DNA from: Lepraria neglecta
Taxonomy: Eukaryota; Ascomycota; Lecanoromycetes; Lecanorales; Stereocaulaceae
Length of the DNA: 64,000 bases
Assembly (NCBI GenBank): GCA_033220425.1
Contig: CM065647.1
Span: forward strand, 2,976,001-3,040,000
Direction: 5' to 3'
The notes below the pieces were generated by a model. It made no database searches and was not told where the DNA came from. It was given only the letters and a program-made list of their open reading frames with translations. Each line of letters begins with the position of its first letter. Position 1 is the first letter of the stretch. This document shows positions 24,119 through 35,247 of this stretch, in pieces. Both the position numbers and the translations under genes were made by a program.

Positions 24119-25380
24119 GGAATTACGGCATTGGCTTTGGGAGGCGTCTCGGTCTTGCATGGAGCGATGGCGTCTTGCCATGCATAAAGGAGCGCCATGG
24201 GCTATGACTGTAGATAGATAATACTGATTGTACAAGTATAGATAGCCCAATCCAAAAATATGCTCCTCTTAGGAGTTTACTAAGCAGGAAAAAACACTGG
24301 CCCGTGCCCTTCTCCTCTGGCTTTTGTCAATCCACACTTGCGCTGATGCGGGCTCGTACTGCTGGCTACGTGGCCGATGCTCTGATCCTGCTTTTGGCCT
24401 CTTCCTATCTCGTGTTGCTTCATAACGAAGCAGTTCTCGACTTTAGGATATTAGCAGAAGAGACATAGCATCATCCACTGAAAGAGGTTTCGAAGAGCAG
24501 ACGCAGACTTGGCTAGCGATATAATGAGACGCTCGGGACATGACCATGCTTTCAATGCGAGATCGAAGGCGGAATGGCAGATTCAGAGTTCCATCTCGAA
24601 GCAGAATGGTTGTGTTGAGAGACATGATGAGCCTGGAGGAAGTCCGGCTATTGCGGATCAGAGCTAAAGACTTGCAAGCAGGAGCTGGAGATTGACGATC
24701 AAAGCTACAAAGTACAAAGCTTCTATCCATCATTCGGTTCATTGACCGCTTCTTCAAGGTTGTGTGCACCACATTTGTGAGATCAACTGATTCGCTATCT
24801 ATTGCATGCATCTAACACTAGCATCACCTCTGCCTTAACTTCCTTTTTTTGTGGTTTTATACCAGTGTACAAAGGGACCTAACCATTGCATTCTATGTAG
24901 ACATTGAAAGTATTGAACCTTGCATGATGATATAAAAGAAAAGACCGCCACTGAAGTCCATTGCGCGTTAGGTCGAAGACCGGGGCAAAGCCCATAGTCG
25001 CTGATTGCGTTGTCGTGTTAGCGGTGAAATGTGATAGTAATGGATGCGTCGAAAGTTTTCGAAGTGCTTGAAGGAACGAACATTGAGTAAAGTAGTCGAA
25101 TAAAGGTGGTATTAAATGCCATAGCGAGTGGATACAAGTTGTGCTGAATGGCCACGGAAGAAGTCATCCAAGTGAACGTATCGTATGTGTCGCTAAGCCC
25201 AAGGTTGTTGAAGCAGGTGTGTCCGAGATTCAGTGACACGAGCTATGGTGAGGCTTATCCAATGGTCAATGGTAATGTGTGATGGATAAAATCCATCGTT
25301 GTCACTGGTTGCGGTGGATAGTGAGCGCTCTAACGGCCACCATAGTTGACTGTGTGGCAGCTCAGTAGGTGTAACAAAGG
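24119..25380. other. Intergenic region, convergent 3' ends
   Basis: About 1.26 kb between the convergent cdc16 and BTB genes. A minus-strand ORF at 24443-24811 (122 codons, ATG start) has no codon bias or domain. A second ORF at 25018-25239 is equally weak. A gatataaaag TATA-like motif is at about 24930. Nothing else is recognised. Confidence 0.35.
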
Positions 25381-26939
25381 TTAGGAGGGCAAGCAGCCAG
25401 GCTCACCGAAGAGACTCTCACCTCCAGAGGAATACGCACCCTCAACCGGCTCCTCATTCTTGAAGACGCGGGGACTAGACTGCTCCAAAGCCTGTATCAA
25501 TCAGCATGCCACTCAATAAAGAACAAAGTGACAGTCCCTCATGTTAGGGAAGGAGGGCAAGAACATACTGTAAGCGCAGCCTTGAACAGCTCCCGGCTGA
25601 AACCTCCGCCTTGAGTAGTCATACGAAACAACTCGACCAACGTCTCCTCCTTCGCTCCCTTCAACAAGACAGGCGCAACACACGAGAAATACATCGTGAA
25701 GGGTCCAACATCATGATCGAGGTCCTCATAATACATGTCCTCTGCCCAATTGAAGAACGCAGCGGGGGTGATCTTCGACAACAACCTCGCCTGGCTGAAG
25801 AGCTTGACGACTTGCTTCTGCAATTTGGGAAGCTGGTAGTGCTTTGCGAGAAAAAAGAGCTCGTGGATCTCGTGCATACGCTCTATGGCAGTGATGGCGG
25901 GAGCGGGCTTGGGGGGGTCGGTGGTCAGGTTGAATCGGTCTTTGTAGAGGAACTGGAGCATCTGCTCGAAGGCGATGGGGTCGTGAGGCATGAGGGGGAG
26001 GATGTTCTGCTTGGTCGCACACCTATTGGCTTTGGCCTTCTCGATCTCCAACGCCATGACGGTGGAGCCACGGAGGACGGATTCGTGGCCGTGGAACGTG
26101 GGGCAGTCAGGACGGCCTTCGGGGCCGAGCTGGACAATGAAAATGGTGGTGGTGAAGTTGCTGTGAACTGTCAGGTTTTTGGGCTCTAATGCCTTTGTGT
26201 GTTGACGATTTGGGTAGATGAAGAGCCGGGTAGACGGCAGACACAGGAGATAGCAAGCAGCGTGAACCAAAACTAGCGTAGACAAAGAACAGGGTAGAAC
26301 ACGAGCATAGCAGATGAAGAGCTGCGAAGTCGAAGAGCTGGCTAAAGGGGCTAGTCAGACTTACGTGAACTTGGTAGGAATCAAATCTACACTCGCAGAG
26401 CTCGCACGCGGAGCAGAGCGCGACTGCGGCGTGCTCCTCACGCGCTTGGGAGGAGTAGCAGCAGAGAAGGAGATGCCACGGACGCGCTTGAGTGTCTTCT
26501 GGACAAGCTGCTGCTGCTTGCCCTTGCTACGAGCAGCAGCCTTCCCATTGCTTGAACGAGCGGAGGACGCGTGGGATTCAACAGCAGAATCGTACTCAAA
26601 TTCGTGGCCACACTCAGCATCCCAATCAGAGGTCCCGCTGGCATCTTCTGAGTCAGTAGAGTTGGGGAGAGCGATACCTTCAGCATCGGACTGCTTGGAG
26701 TGCATGAGAGCGGTGGGTGCTTTATGCTTGACGGTGTTGATCTTGACTTTGGGAGCTGGGGTTCGATTGAATTTGCTAGCACCGGTTGCAGTACGCTTGA
26801 ATTTGGCAGGAGTGCCGTGCTGGGAAAGCTTGGATAGGCCAGCAGCAGTAGTCTCCTCCTTGGGCGAATGATCGTGGGAGGGGGATCGAGCTAGAGCTGT
26901 GGAGATTGGGGACACGTCTGGACGCGTAGGAGAAGACAT
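25381..26939 (-). CDS. BTB/POZ domain protein with disordered N-terminus
   Basis: Three exons are proposed: 26939-26365, 26160-25569 and 25491-25381, giving 425 aa. Intron 1 (204 nt, GTAAGT, CTGAC branch, CACAG) joins in phase 2, and intron 2 (77 nt, GTATGT, TGCTGAT, ACAG) in phase 0. The frame is open throughout. Residues 1-190 are Ser/Thr/Lys-rich and disordered (MSSPTRPDVSPISTALARSP). The BTB fold follows: NFTTTIFIVQLGPEGRP, then the FHGHESVLRGSTV shoulder, LPHDP-like PLMPHDPIAFEQMLQFLYKD, and a back region (ELFFLAKHYQLPKLQKQVVK). Fungal BTB proteins are adaptors for Cul3 ligases or transcription complexes, but the partner here is unknown. The first intron's length is atypical for this window, so the splice there is the least certain part. 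Confidence 0.75.
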
Positions 26940-28162
26940 TTTGTGGTCTTGAAGAGCGAGAGGTACGTGAATTTGAAAGTGTAGATGTGAAGTGCAATGA
27001 ATAAGGGTAGCTGGAGCTGGGAAAAGTAAGTTGGAAGAGCAATGGGTGAAGAAAAGTGAGGATTGTTGTTGTTGTGGGAGGGAGGAAAATGGATCAAGAG
27101 ACGCGGAGGGGAGTTGTTTATGTATCACGCAGGTGGCAAATTAATATCCCGTTTAAGTGATGTGTTGACAGCAGATCACAACAAATGGTTGATGTGGGAG
27201 GGGAAGCGCCCTACAATCTCCGGGGTTTGTGCTCAGGGAACGTATCATTCACGCAATCTGGTGACTGTCCGAGTTCACTACCAGGCAAACCCCATTCAAT
27301 GAAGACCTTGGAGCCAAAATAAGCTCCAGGAAATGGGACTCTGACAGGAAATTGTGACGCTAGAGTAAGGAGAATCAAGCCACTCCGTGCTCAACCTCGG
27401 GATGATTATTGCAGTTTGGGAATGTAGTCACGATGATAACCTTAAAACGACCAGAGATCCCGAGAAATTATGAAGGGAAGTTAGTAGCAGGGTGAGGACA
27501 TCGTCACCGCTAAATCTATGAATGAAGCTATTGGTTATTCACGTAATGTCTTGTCATACAACTAAAAGCTTCATGACAGATGGAAGTCAGGCGGGTGTTG
27601 ATAGAGAGCACGATCAAGAGAGAGGTACAGGGCGCCCAAGCGCATGCAAAAGGCGCGGGACACAGCCTTACCAGGTTCGACAGATCTGGGTAACTTGTCT
27701 TTGTGCAAAGCCAATGGATAAACGGCAGAAAAAGGTTCGTATCTCCACAAGACCAGGGTATGCGGCTCTTGGCTCGCACGTTTGGTGTCACCATGGCGTC
27801 TTCGTCGATGGCCGAGCTCGTCTGGCAACCTGTTGTGCTTCAGGTAGTGCCTGAGTAGCAAATTGGGATAACAGTCGTTTTGGGATGTCAGGCAACAGAT
27901 GAAACATCAACCTGTAAATCTAATTTACCACTCTTTAGGCTACCGATCTACAGGAGTTTGATTAGTACTATATGCTTTGAGGGAGATAAGGTATTAGGCC
28001 ATGCCTTTTGCCACTGGTGGCCCTTTCCTCCATGCAAGCTTTGTCCTTGATGCCTTTTTGAAATAGGCCCGCTTGCCCACCCGCCAAGCTCAACATCACT
28101 CGCAGAGTCCTGAAATGATAGGCCGTAAAATTGGACGCGTATCCGAATACCCTTGATCAAAT
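26940..28162. other. Intergenic region
   Basis: About 1.2 kb between the BTB gene start and the 3' end of fal1, both on the minus strand. Overlapping ORFs at 27520-27860 occur on both strands and have neither bias nor domain. It holds the BTB gene promoter. Confidence 0.4.
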
Positions 28163-29427
28163 TTAAGATAATAGATCGGCAACTGTAAGATCGTCAGCCT
28201 CGTATCAAAACATCATAATGCCTTGGCTTACCGTTCATCGGCATCTCATCTATCTGGGTGGAGTAATAAACTAGGATCTGGTAAGTAAAGTCAAAGTCCT
28301 AGGGATGTCAATTGAAGCTTACGTTCGATATCGCGCAGAATGCGGACATCCTCGCTCGTGACGAAATTGATAGCAACGCCCTTCCTTCCGAAGCGTCCGC
28401 TTCGGCCAATCCTATGGATGTAATTCTCACGGTTGCTAGGAAGATCGTAGTTGATGACAAGAGACACTTGCTGGACGTCAATTCCGCGAGCCCAGACGTC
28501 AGTAGAGATGAGAACACGAGAGTTGCCCTGACGGAAGTCCTGCATGATACTGTCTCGCTCCTTCTGAGGCATCTCGCCATGCATTGAGGAGACAGTGAAG
28601 TTGGCCTCACGCATCTTGTCTGTTAACCAGTCCACCTTTCTACGAGTGTTGCAGAAGATGACGGCTTGAGTTATGGTTAGCGTGTCGTAAAGATCGCAAA
28701 GTGTATCGAACTTCCATTCCTCCTTTTCGACAGCGATGAAGTATTGCTTGAGGCCTTCGAGTGTCAACTCATCACGCTTGACGAGGATGCGGACTGGGTC
28801 GGTCATGAACTTGGTGGTCATGTCAAGCACATCGTATGGCAGAGTAGCCGAGACCACGACCACCTGAGTCGCGGGTGGGAGATAGCGGTAAACGTCGTAG
28901 ATCTGCTCTCTGAAACCGCGGTTGAGCAGCTCGTCAGCCTCATCGAGAACCAGGATTTTGATGTTGCGAGTGCGTAGGTTGCGGCGTCGTATCATATCAG
29001 CGACACGCCCTGGAGTGCCTGACACAATATGCTGGCCATAGTCGAGCTTGCGTATATCCTCTCCAACATTGGTGCCGCCAATGCAAGCATGGCACTGAAC
29101 ATTCATGTAATCTCCAAGCGCCATCACAACCGATTGAATCTGTGTGGCCAACTCCCTAGTAGGTGAGAGCACCAAAGCCTGTGTCTCTCTGATCGCGGTG
29201 TCGATGACTTGGAGACAGCTGATAGAGAAGGTAGCTGTCTTACCGGTGCCGGATTGGGCCTGGGCGATAGTGTCTCGTCCTTTGCAAATTTGGACGATAG
29301 CTCGGGACTGGACAGCTGATGGTGACTCGTAGCCGTATGCGTAGATGCCGCGCAGGAGATTCTCCTTTAGCTGCATATTTTCGAAGGTTGGTGCAACCGT
29401 GACTTCTTTCGAGGTTGAGAACTCCAT
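28163..29427 (-). CDS. fal1: DEAD-box RNA helicase Fal1/eIF4A-III
   Basis: Exons 29427-28323, 28270-28232 and 28182-28163 encode 387 aa. The introns are 52 and 49 nt, both joining in phase 1. All helicase motifs are visible: AQSGTGKT (I), PTRELATQ (Ia), TPGRVADMI (Ib), VLDEADELL (II), SATLP (III), [13 protein letters not shown] (IV), [10 protein letters not shown] (V) and [15 protein letters not shown] (VI). The residues [20 protein letters not shown] and the spliced end [16 protein letters not shown] are typical of Fal1/eIF4A3 rather than of translation eIF4A. Fal1 acts in pre-rRNA processing of the 40S subunit, and eIF4A3 is the exon-junction-complex core. The last exons are only 39 and 20 nt. 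It is head-to-head with prp9 across 351 bases. Confidence 0.95.
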
Positions 29428-29778
29428 CTTCCCTGCTTTGGATTAGCTGTCGGTCATGGAGGATCTGATGTGGTCTGCCCACCCTCCGTTTCTCTGTCGA
29501 TGCCCGCCATAATGTTACTTCGTTGGTTTAATTTTGTTTGTTTGGTGGTCTTTTAGAGTGGCAGCAAAGTATACGATTCCAAAGCCTAGGTTGAAGCTAG
29601 AGAACTGTAAGCGCGGCAGCCGCGCGCTCTGATTGGCCAAGACATTGTGTGAGTTTGCTCTTCAATCCTTGTTAGAATGAGGCATACTTCTTTCATTTGT
29701 GCCTCCGTTCTTCCTTCTAAATTTAGAAGTGCTGGGCTTCCTTTTAACCTCTAAGTAGCTCTAGTAACCTACTGCGCC
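29428..29778. promoter_or_regulatory. Divergent fal1/prp9 promoter region
   Basis: 351 bases separate the ATGs of two head-to-head RNA-processing genes, so their promoters must share or adjoin here. Visible signals are a CCAAT box on the minus strand (attgg at about 29632), immediately beside a GC-rich palindromic stretch (gcggcagccgcgcgc, about 29611-29625). No clear TATA box is seen. Co-regulation is an inference. Confidence 0.5.
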
Positions 29779-31419
29779 ATGTTGCTCGAAGAGCAGCGGT
29801 TCCTCCACGAGGACCTGGAGAGATTGGAGCAAGGGATTAGTGACCGAGTTGCAGAAGACTCAAGACACGTACGACTCAACTGTAGCTCTCTAAAGTTGTT
29901 GTGCAGCTTGCTGACCATCTAACCAGATTCGAGACCGATTAAATCGGGACCACCAAATCGCAGGCTTCCTCAACCGCATCCAAGAGCAATCCAAACGACT
30001 CGTTGACATATACAATGACACTGAAGGCTTACGAACGAAAGAAATTCAGTCTATATCCACAGGCGACCCTTTTGACGAGTTTTCCAAGCAGATGGCCGAG
30101 ATTAAAGATTTCCACAAGAGGTACCCGAACGAGCCAGTGGAGAATTTAGAGAGGGCATACAAGCGGAAGGCACCAGGGGAGGGAGAATCGGCGACGATGG
30201 AGGTGGATAACATGTTTACTGGAGAGGAAGCCTTCGGCCGGTTTCTGGATCTGACGACAATACATGAAGACTACCTGAATCTGCAGAATATTAAGAGAGT
30301 GTCCTACCTACAATACCTTACCATGTTTGACAACTTTGGACCACCACATATGACCCTGAAGCGAGCAGATAAGAGCACGGATGCATACTTCAACTACGTT
30401 GGGCGCCTGGCAGATTACTTGGAGAGCTTCATGAGGCGGACGAGGCCCCTCGAAGACCTCGACAAGCTCTTTACTTCGGTGGATCAAGACTTCGAGAAAG
30501 CATGGGAGGAGAACTCAGTCCCCGGTTGGGGTCCAGATGCGCAGCCGGTTGGCCCTGCTGCACCTAAGACGGAAGGTACTGGGGAAGGCGTTTGGTGCCC
30601 CGATTGTGAAAAGGAATTCAAGAACGACAATGTCTACAAAAGCCATCTGAGCGGCAAGAAGCATATCAAAGCCGCTGAAGCACGAAAAGCGCAGAGAGCC
30701 GCCAACGGCACACCAAATGGTGAGACCACGAATGGGCATACCAATGCGCGAGGCTCCACTCTTCAGCGACTCAAGGAACGCGCTATTGCGGAGCGCGAAT
30801 ACCGCGTCAAGCGTCTAGCCTCGATGATGGAAACCGTGCGTACTGATACAAGAGTCAACGTGGAGAGAAAACAAGGCATGACGGAACGCGAGCGCCAATT
30901 GGAACTCGATGCTATGTTCGCCGAATCCGCGGAAGCTCCTAACCGCAATGGGGATGACGAGTCAGACTCTGATGGGGACGAGAAAATCTACAACCCTTTG
31001 AAGCTTCCGCTGGCTTGGGATGGCAAGCCCATTCCTTACTGGCTCTACAAATTGCATGGTCTGGGTGTGGAGTTCCCCTGCGAGATTTGTGGAAACTTCG
31101 TGTACATGGGAAGGAGAGCGTTCGACAAGCACTTCAATGAGGCGCGACATATCTACGGCTTGAAGTGTCTAGGGATAACCAATACAACGCTGTTCCGGGA
31201 GATCACGGGGATCGAGGACGCGTTGAAATTGTGGGATAAGATAACGCGGGATAAGAAGAAGGAGAAAGCTGGAGGGGAGAATATTGTGCAGATGGAGGAT
31301 GCGGATGGGAATGTGATGCCGGAGAAGGTCTACTATGAGTGCGTTACCCCTTCTGCCTAACTCTTGCGAAGAACAGATGCTAATAAATCCACAGTCTACA
31401 GAAGCAAGGTCTTCTTTGA
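29779..31419 (+). CDS. prp9: Splicing factor 3a subunit 3 (Prp9/SF3a60)
   Basis: Exons 29779-29868, 29927-31338 and 31395-31419 encode 508 aa, close to SF3a60's usual 500. Intron phases are 0 and 2. The final exon is only 25 nt and restores the conserved end EDLQKQGLL. N-terminal helices (MLLEEQRFLHEDLERLEQGI) lead to YLQYLTMFDNFGPPHMTLKR. A first C2H2 U1-type finger follows, WCPDCEKEFKNDNVYKSHLS with GKKHIKA. Near the C-terminus is the matrin-type finger, FPCEICGNFVYMGRRAFDKH with FNEARHIYGLKCLGI. SF3a60 is part of the U2 snRNP SF3a complex needed for prespliceosome assembly in the nucleus. It is divergent from fal1. Confidence 0.95.
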
Positions 31420-31819
31420 ATGGTTGATGGACAGTGCTACGTTTAGGAAAAGGTGGCCAGATTTCACGAGGTCTTACGTTCAGGAAGTGTATATAATAAG
31501 TATGCCACCTCCATGGGAGTATCAGCTCCATCTGACAATCACTAGGCGATTCTAATTCATTTGACATCCACATCCGAAAGTTCTAATGTTGCTTGAAGCT
31601 GCATTAAACTAACTCAACTGAAAGCCCCACATTTTCGTAGCGCGATTGGACCTCAAGCTTTACCAAATATGACCCTAGCGTCAGCGAGCCGCGGATCCTG
31701 ATTTGCGGGAAAACATGGTCTATTTTGCGCTTTCTTGGGTTTGGCCATCACGCCATCAACCATATTTACATATCCATGCTTCACCTCGGCTGCTTGCATA
31801 ATCTTCAAAAAGTGCAGTC
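31420..31819. other. Intergenic region
   Basis: 400 bases between prp9 and the co-directional sulfite oxidase gene. They hold the prp9 3' flank and the sulfite oxidase promoter. Nothing further is recognised. Confidence 0.4.
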
Positions 31820-33520
31820 ATGAAGCAGAACCTTCAAAGCGTGTTTTTGAATGCAGTAAAACGAAAGCCCATTGCTGGTGTTAACAATAACCCTACATTC
31901 TTCACACGCAGTGCCATACGTTCAACAATATTCTTACTTCCTTTCTCTACCACATCTAGATCTCCCAAATTTTCTCCGCAATTGTCCAAATATCTCGCAG
32001 CCAGCATCTTTATAGGCGGTGGTCTGGCTGCTTCGATTACCTATTCTCCACTCATCCACGCCGAAGCTCCTCCTGACAGTGGCGACTCCAACACTCCTAA
32101 GATTCGACTCGCCGAAGTCCATCAACACGGCAGAGACGCCGAGACCAAATGGGTCACGAAAGGCACGCGCGTCTACGATATTACAGACTGGATCCCCGGA
32201 CACCCTGGTGGAGAAGTAATACTCCGCGCCGTCGGCGGTGCAATCGATCAGTACTGGAACATCTTCTCCATTCATAAAAAGCAGGAAGTCTATGATATCC
32301 TCGAATCGTATTACATCGGAGATGTAGATCCTCAAGACCTGGTCGACGGCCAAGTCCCCGTTGATCACGTTGAAGATCCGTTCAAGAATGATCCGAAGAG
32401 GGATGAGAAATTGATGGTTCTAACTACGCGACCTTGCAATGCTGAGAGTCCGGAGGAAGAATTGGGGAGTTGGTGCACCCCTAATGAGACGTTTTATGTA
32501 AGAAATCATATGTGGGTACCTGAGGCCAGTGTAGGGAATCATAAGCTTGTGATAGAGCTTCCTGATGGCGAGGAGAAAGAGTACACTTTGGAGGATCTGA
32601 AAGCGAATTTTCAGGAAGTGAAGATAACAGCCACGTTGCAATGTTCTGGGAATAGACGCAAACACATGACGCAAGAAGCCCGCTCAGCCAACGGCCTGCA
32701 ATGGGGCGTCGGTGCAATCTCGAATGCCGAGTGGAAAGGAGTCCGTCTCCGAGACCTCCTGGCAGATGCTGGACTAAATTTGAACGATCTGCCGGAAGAC
32801 GCCAAACACGCCCAGTTCATAGGAGCAGAAGCCTACGGCGCCTCGATCCCCATCGAGAAAGCGGTCGACAAACGCGGCGATGTGCTGCTCGCGTACGAAA
32901 TGAACGGCCAACCCCTCCCACCTGATCACGGCTACCCGATGCGAGTCCTCGTTCCAGGTACTGTAGCTGCGAGAAGTGTCAAGTGGGTTAAAAGAATTGT
33001 GGTGAGCGAGGAGGAAAGCACGAGTCAATGGCAAAGACGCGATTATAAGTGTTTTGGACCGAACGTAGGCGCGCCCCAGGCGAAATGGGATGAAGCGCCT
33101 GCTATTCAGGAGATGCCGGTTCAGAGCGCCATTACCTCTCTCCGTAACATATCATGCCACAGCGCCACGGACCGAAAACTCCTCCAAGTCTACGGCCTCG
33201 AAGAGGACTCTGTAGCAGTCGAAGGCTACGCCTGGTCTGGCGGCGGACGTAAAATCGTGCGCGTTGACATAAGCGCAGACGATGGAAAGAACTGGCATCA
33301 GGCCGAATTACTGCTGGATGAGAGTCTGGGAAGCAAAGCGTGGGCGTGGCAGCGGTGGCGTTGGCTCATTCCAAGATGGCAGGCTGGACGGTGTTTTGTT
33401 GTGAAGGCTGTTGATGAGGCGAATAATGTGCAGCCGGCGGAGTATGAACCGCATTGGAATTTTAGAGGGCATCTGACGAATTCGTGGCATAGAGTGGGAC
33501 GTCGGCATATGGGGACGTAG
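31820..33520 (+). CDS. Sulfite oxidase (cytochrome b5 + molybdopterin)
   Basis: A single-exon gene of 566 aa. The Arg-rich start (MKQNLQSVFLNAVKRKP...) plus a hydrophobic stretch (YLAASIFIGGGLAASITYSP) forms a bipartite mitochondrial presequence suited to the intermembrane space. Residues about 95-175 are a cytochrome b5 domain with both haem-ligand histidines (GHPGGEVILRAVGG and FSIHKKQEVY). The oxidoreductase molybdopterin domain follows (TRPCNAESPEEELG, FYVRNHMWVPEASVG) with the Mo-ligand Cys275 in ITATLQCSGNRR. The dimerisation domain closes the protein (VEGYAWSGGGRKIVRVDISA). This arrangement is that of animal-type sulfite oxidase, oxidising sulfite to sulfate with electrons passed to cytochrome c. 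It is full length with no key residue missing. Confidence 0.95.
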   Translation: MKQNLQSVFLNAVKRKPIAGVNNNPTFFTRSAIRSTIFLLPFSTTSRSPKFSPQLSKYLAASIFIGGGLAASITYSPLIHAEAPPDSGDSNTPKIRLAEVHQHGRDAETKWVTKGTRVYDITDWIPGHPGGEVILRAVGGAIDQYWNIFSIHKKQEVYDILESYYIGDVDPQDLVDGQVPVDHVEDPFKNDPKRDEKLMVLTTRPCNAESPEEELGSWCTPNETFYVRNHMWVPEASVGNHKLVIELPDGEEKEYTLEDLKANFQEVKITATLQCSGNRRKHMTQEARSANGLQWGVGAISNAEWKGVRLRDLLADAGLNLNDLPEDAKHAQFIGAEAYGASIPIEKAVDKRGDVLLAYEMNGQPLPPDHGYPMRVLVPGTVAARSVKWVKRIVVSEEESTSQWQRRDYKCFGPNVGAPQAKWDEAPAIQEMPVQSAITSLRNISCHSATDRKLLQVYGLEEDSVAVEGYAWSGGGRKIVRVDISADDGKNWHQAELLLDESLGSKAWAWQRWRWLIPRWQAGRCFVVKAVDEANNVQPAEYEPHWNFRGHLTNSWHRVGRRHMGT

Positions 33521-34089
33521 GAAGGTGATATGGTTGAAGGATTATGGCGTTTTAGGCGGGTGTGTTTGCATAAAAAGGCGTAAATGTTCGGCTAGTTGGC
33601 ATCTATTGTTGAGTGGAGTGTAGTGAATAATGACGAGAGTGCGAAGGGCCACTGACATAGACGTTCTTTACAGTAGCTGAAATATGCACTTTTCGGACAT
33701 ATGATCCCGCAAGCCGATTCACTGCTCTCAATGCTTTCTGGATCTGCCATCTGGCAAAAACTCTGCTCTTAGACGATCTTTTGTCCTTCTCTTCTGCTCT
33801 TGTGACTCGTCTTCTGGCAGACACTAGTTTCTTAGTAGAGCAACATTTTGCGCAATGGCCTCAGTGAACCTATTGAAGTGCCAATTTATAGCGGTCAGTA
33901 AGCTTGAACCCGAACAGCCCGGCTCATATCTCATGACGACAAATAGGATTATTCACCATAAGTCGATATGCCGCACTCTGGCAACGCTCTCCAAGGCTCT
34001 CCGTTCAAGCTTGCTAGAGGTCGTTGCGAAAGCCGGTCCTGCAAAGGGGTTCTCGCAACAATAGAAAAGACGAGCGAGAGATACAGGAA
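33521..34089. other. Spacer with weak coding-like fragment
   Basis: No intact gene. On the minus strand, 33603-33860 reads CAKCCSTKKLVSARRRVTRA and a further basic helical run without an ATG. It could be a short decayed coding relic. It does not connect in frame with the neighbouring membrane-protein relic. Confidence 0.3.
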
Positions 34090-35247
34090 TCAATATTTCA
34101 TGTGCTCCCGTATGAAAGGTACTCGCAGCAGGCCAGATGTTATCGCGAGAATGGCCACAGTCGGCGAAAGCCAAATTGCAAGGGATTCTGCGTTGGCTTC
34201 TTGCCATTGCGTGATGGGCTTATAGCCTATGATGAAAACCCTGTTGTAATATACCCAAAGCGGTATGACGATCACACAGCCTAGTGAGAGAATCCAACCA
34301 TGTTTCCTGAAGGCTCTTTGAAGGCTAGATTTGGGGATTTGGTCCTCCCATTCAAGGAAGGTAAGAAACATGACAATCACAAATTGCACCTCTTGGAGGA
34401 CAAATTCCCAACGGCCGAAGTAGCTCTCCTCACACTACCCTTCGAAGACCAACACGACTAATATCTCCCCGTAGATGAAAGCGTCGATACTAATAAACCG
34501 GGTTGTCATAGGGTAGAGAACCCCATATAGTAATCGCTTGAGCCACTCGCTCCTCTTGGTGAACAGACGTAGTAAACCGTGTACTATGTAAGGAAGAGCA
34601 ATGACGATGACAATGGCTGTAATCCGCATACAAGCGTCGAGTGGGAGCACGAACATCCAAAGGAGGGGCGAAATAACATAGACTTGTTCAAAAGCAGAGA
34701 ATTCCTCCCAAAACCAGGTCAGTTGGCTCGGGACGCCGTATATATGGACGTGAAGAGATCGTTTTGACAAGGAATCGAATCCCTCGGCCATCAGCGCCTT
34801 ACAAGTCTTTGTGGATCCAGTGGTCTCCTATAATGGGTCAACAAATTACCCATGCACCAGGTCAACATTTTCAACATACTGGAAGGTCAATACAGTCTCG
34901 CCAAAAGGTGGCTTTGAGATTTTCATTGCCTTGTTTCTCGACTTTCCCATAGATCCACGTAATGACAAGACCCATTAGCACCAAGGCTGCATTTATGGCC
35001 GCGTTTGCGACTTTACCCCATGGGCTAATGCGGCTGTCGGTCTAAGGCAATACAGGCTGAAGGCTTGCTATGTTCTGACGTGATCCAGGTGGCCCAGTGC
35101 TACGTTAGGGTGTTGCCTGCTGCCCCCACCTCGCGAGGGTACCCGTTGTTGCTGGTTTGGAGCTGCGGCTTGGCCAGCAGTTCCTCCAGAGGTAGGCGCA
35201 TTGATGTGATTGAGAGCGATTGGGGGCTGCTGTGGTGCAGCAGCCAT
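34090..35247 (-). pseudogene. Broken multi-pass membrane-protein gene
   Basis: The ATG at 35247 opens a Gln/Pro-rich start (MAAAPQQPPIALNHINAP). After one frame change comes DSRISPWGKVANAAINAALV, preceded in frame by a TAG at 35042. A good intron (34879-34828, GTATGT...TTATAG, phase 0) joins FWRDCIDLP to ETTGSTKTCKALMAEGFDSL. Hydrophobic helices follow (VYVISPLLWMFVLP, ITAIVIVIALPYIVHGLL, FVIVMFLTFLEW, LGCVIVIPLWVYYN, AIWLSPTVAILAITSG). A second in-frame TAG lies at 34435 between VVLVFEG and CEESYFGRWEF. The frame is otherwise well preserved, so the gene died fairly recently. I do not recognise the family. Both stops could derive from C-to-T changes (CAG or TGG to TAG), consistent with but not proof of repeat-induced point mutation. 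Confidence 0.6.

Noticed and set aside
24443-24811. 122-codon minus-strand ORF with ATG
   Set aside because: No codon bias, no domain, no intron or neighbour context.
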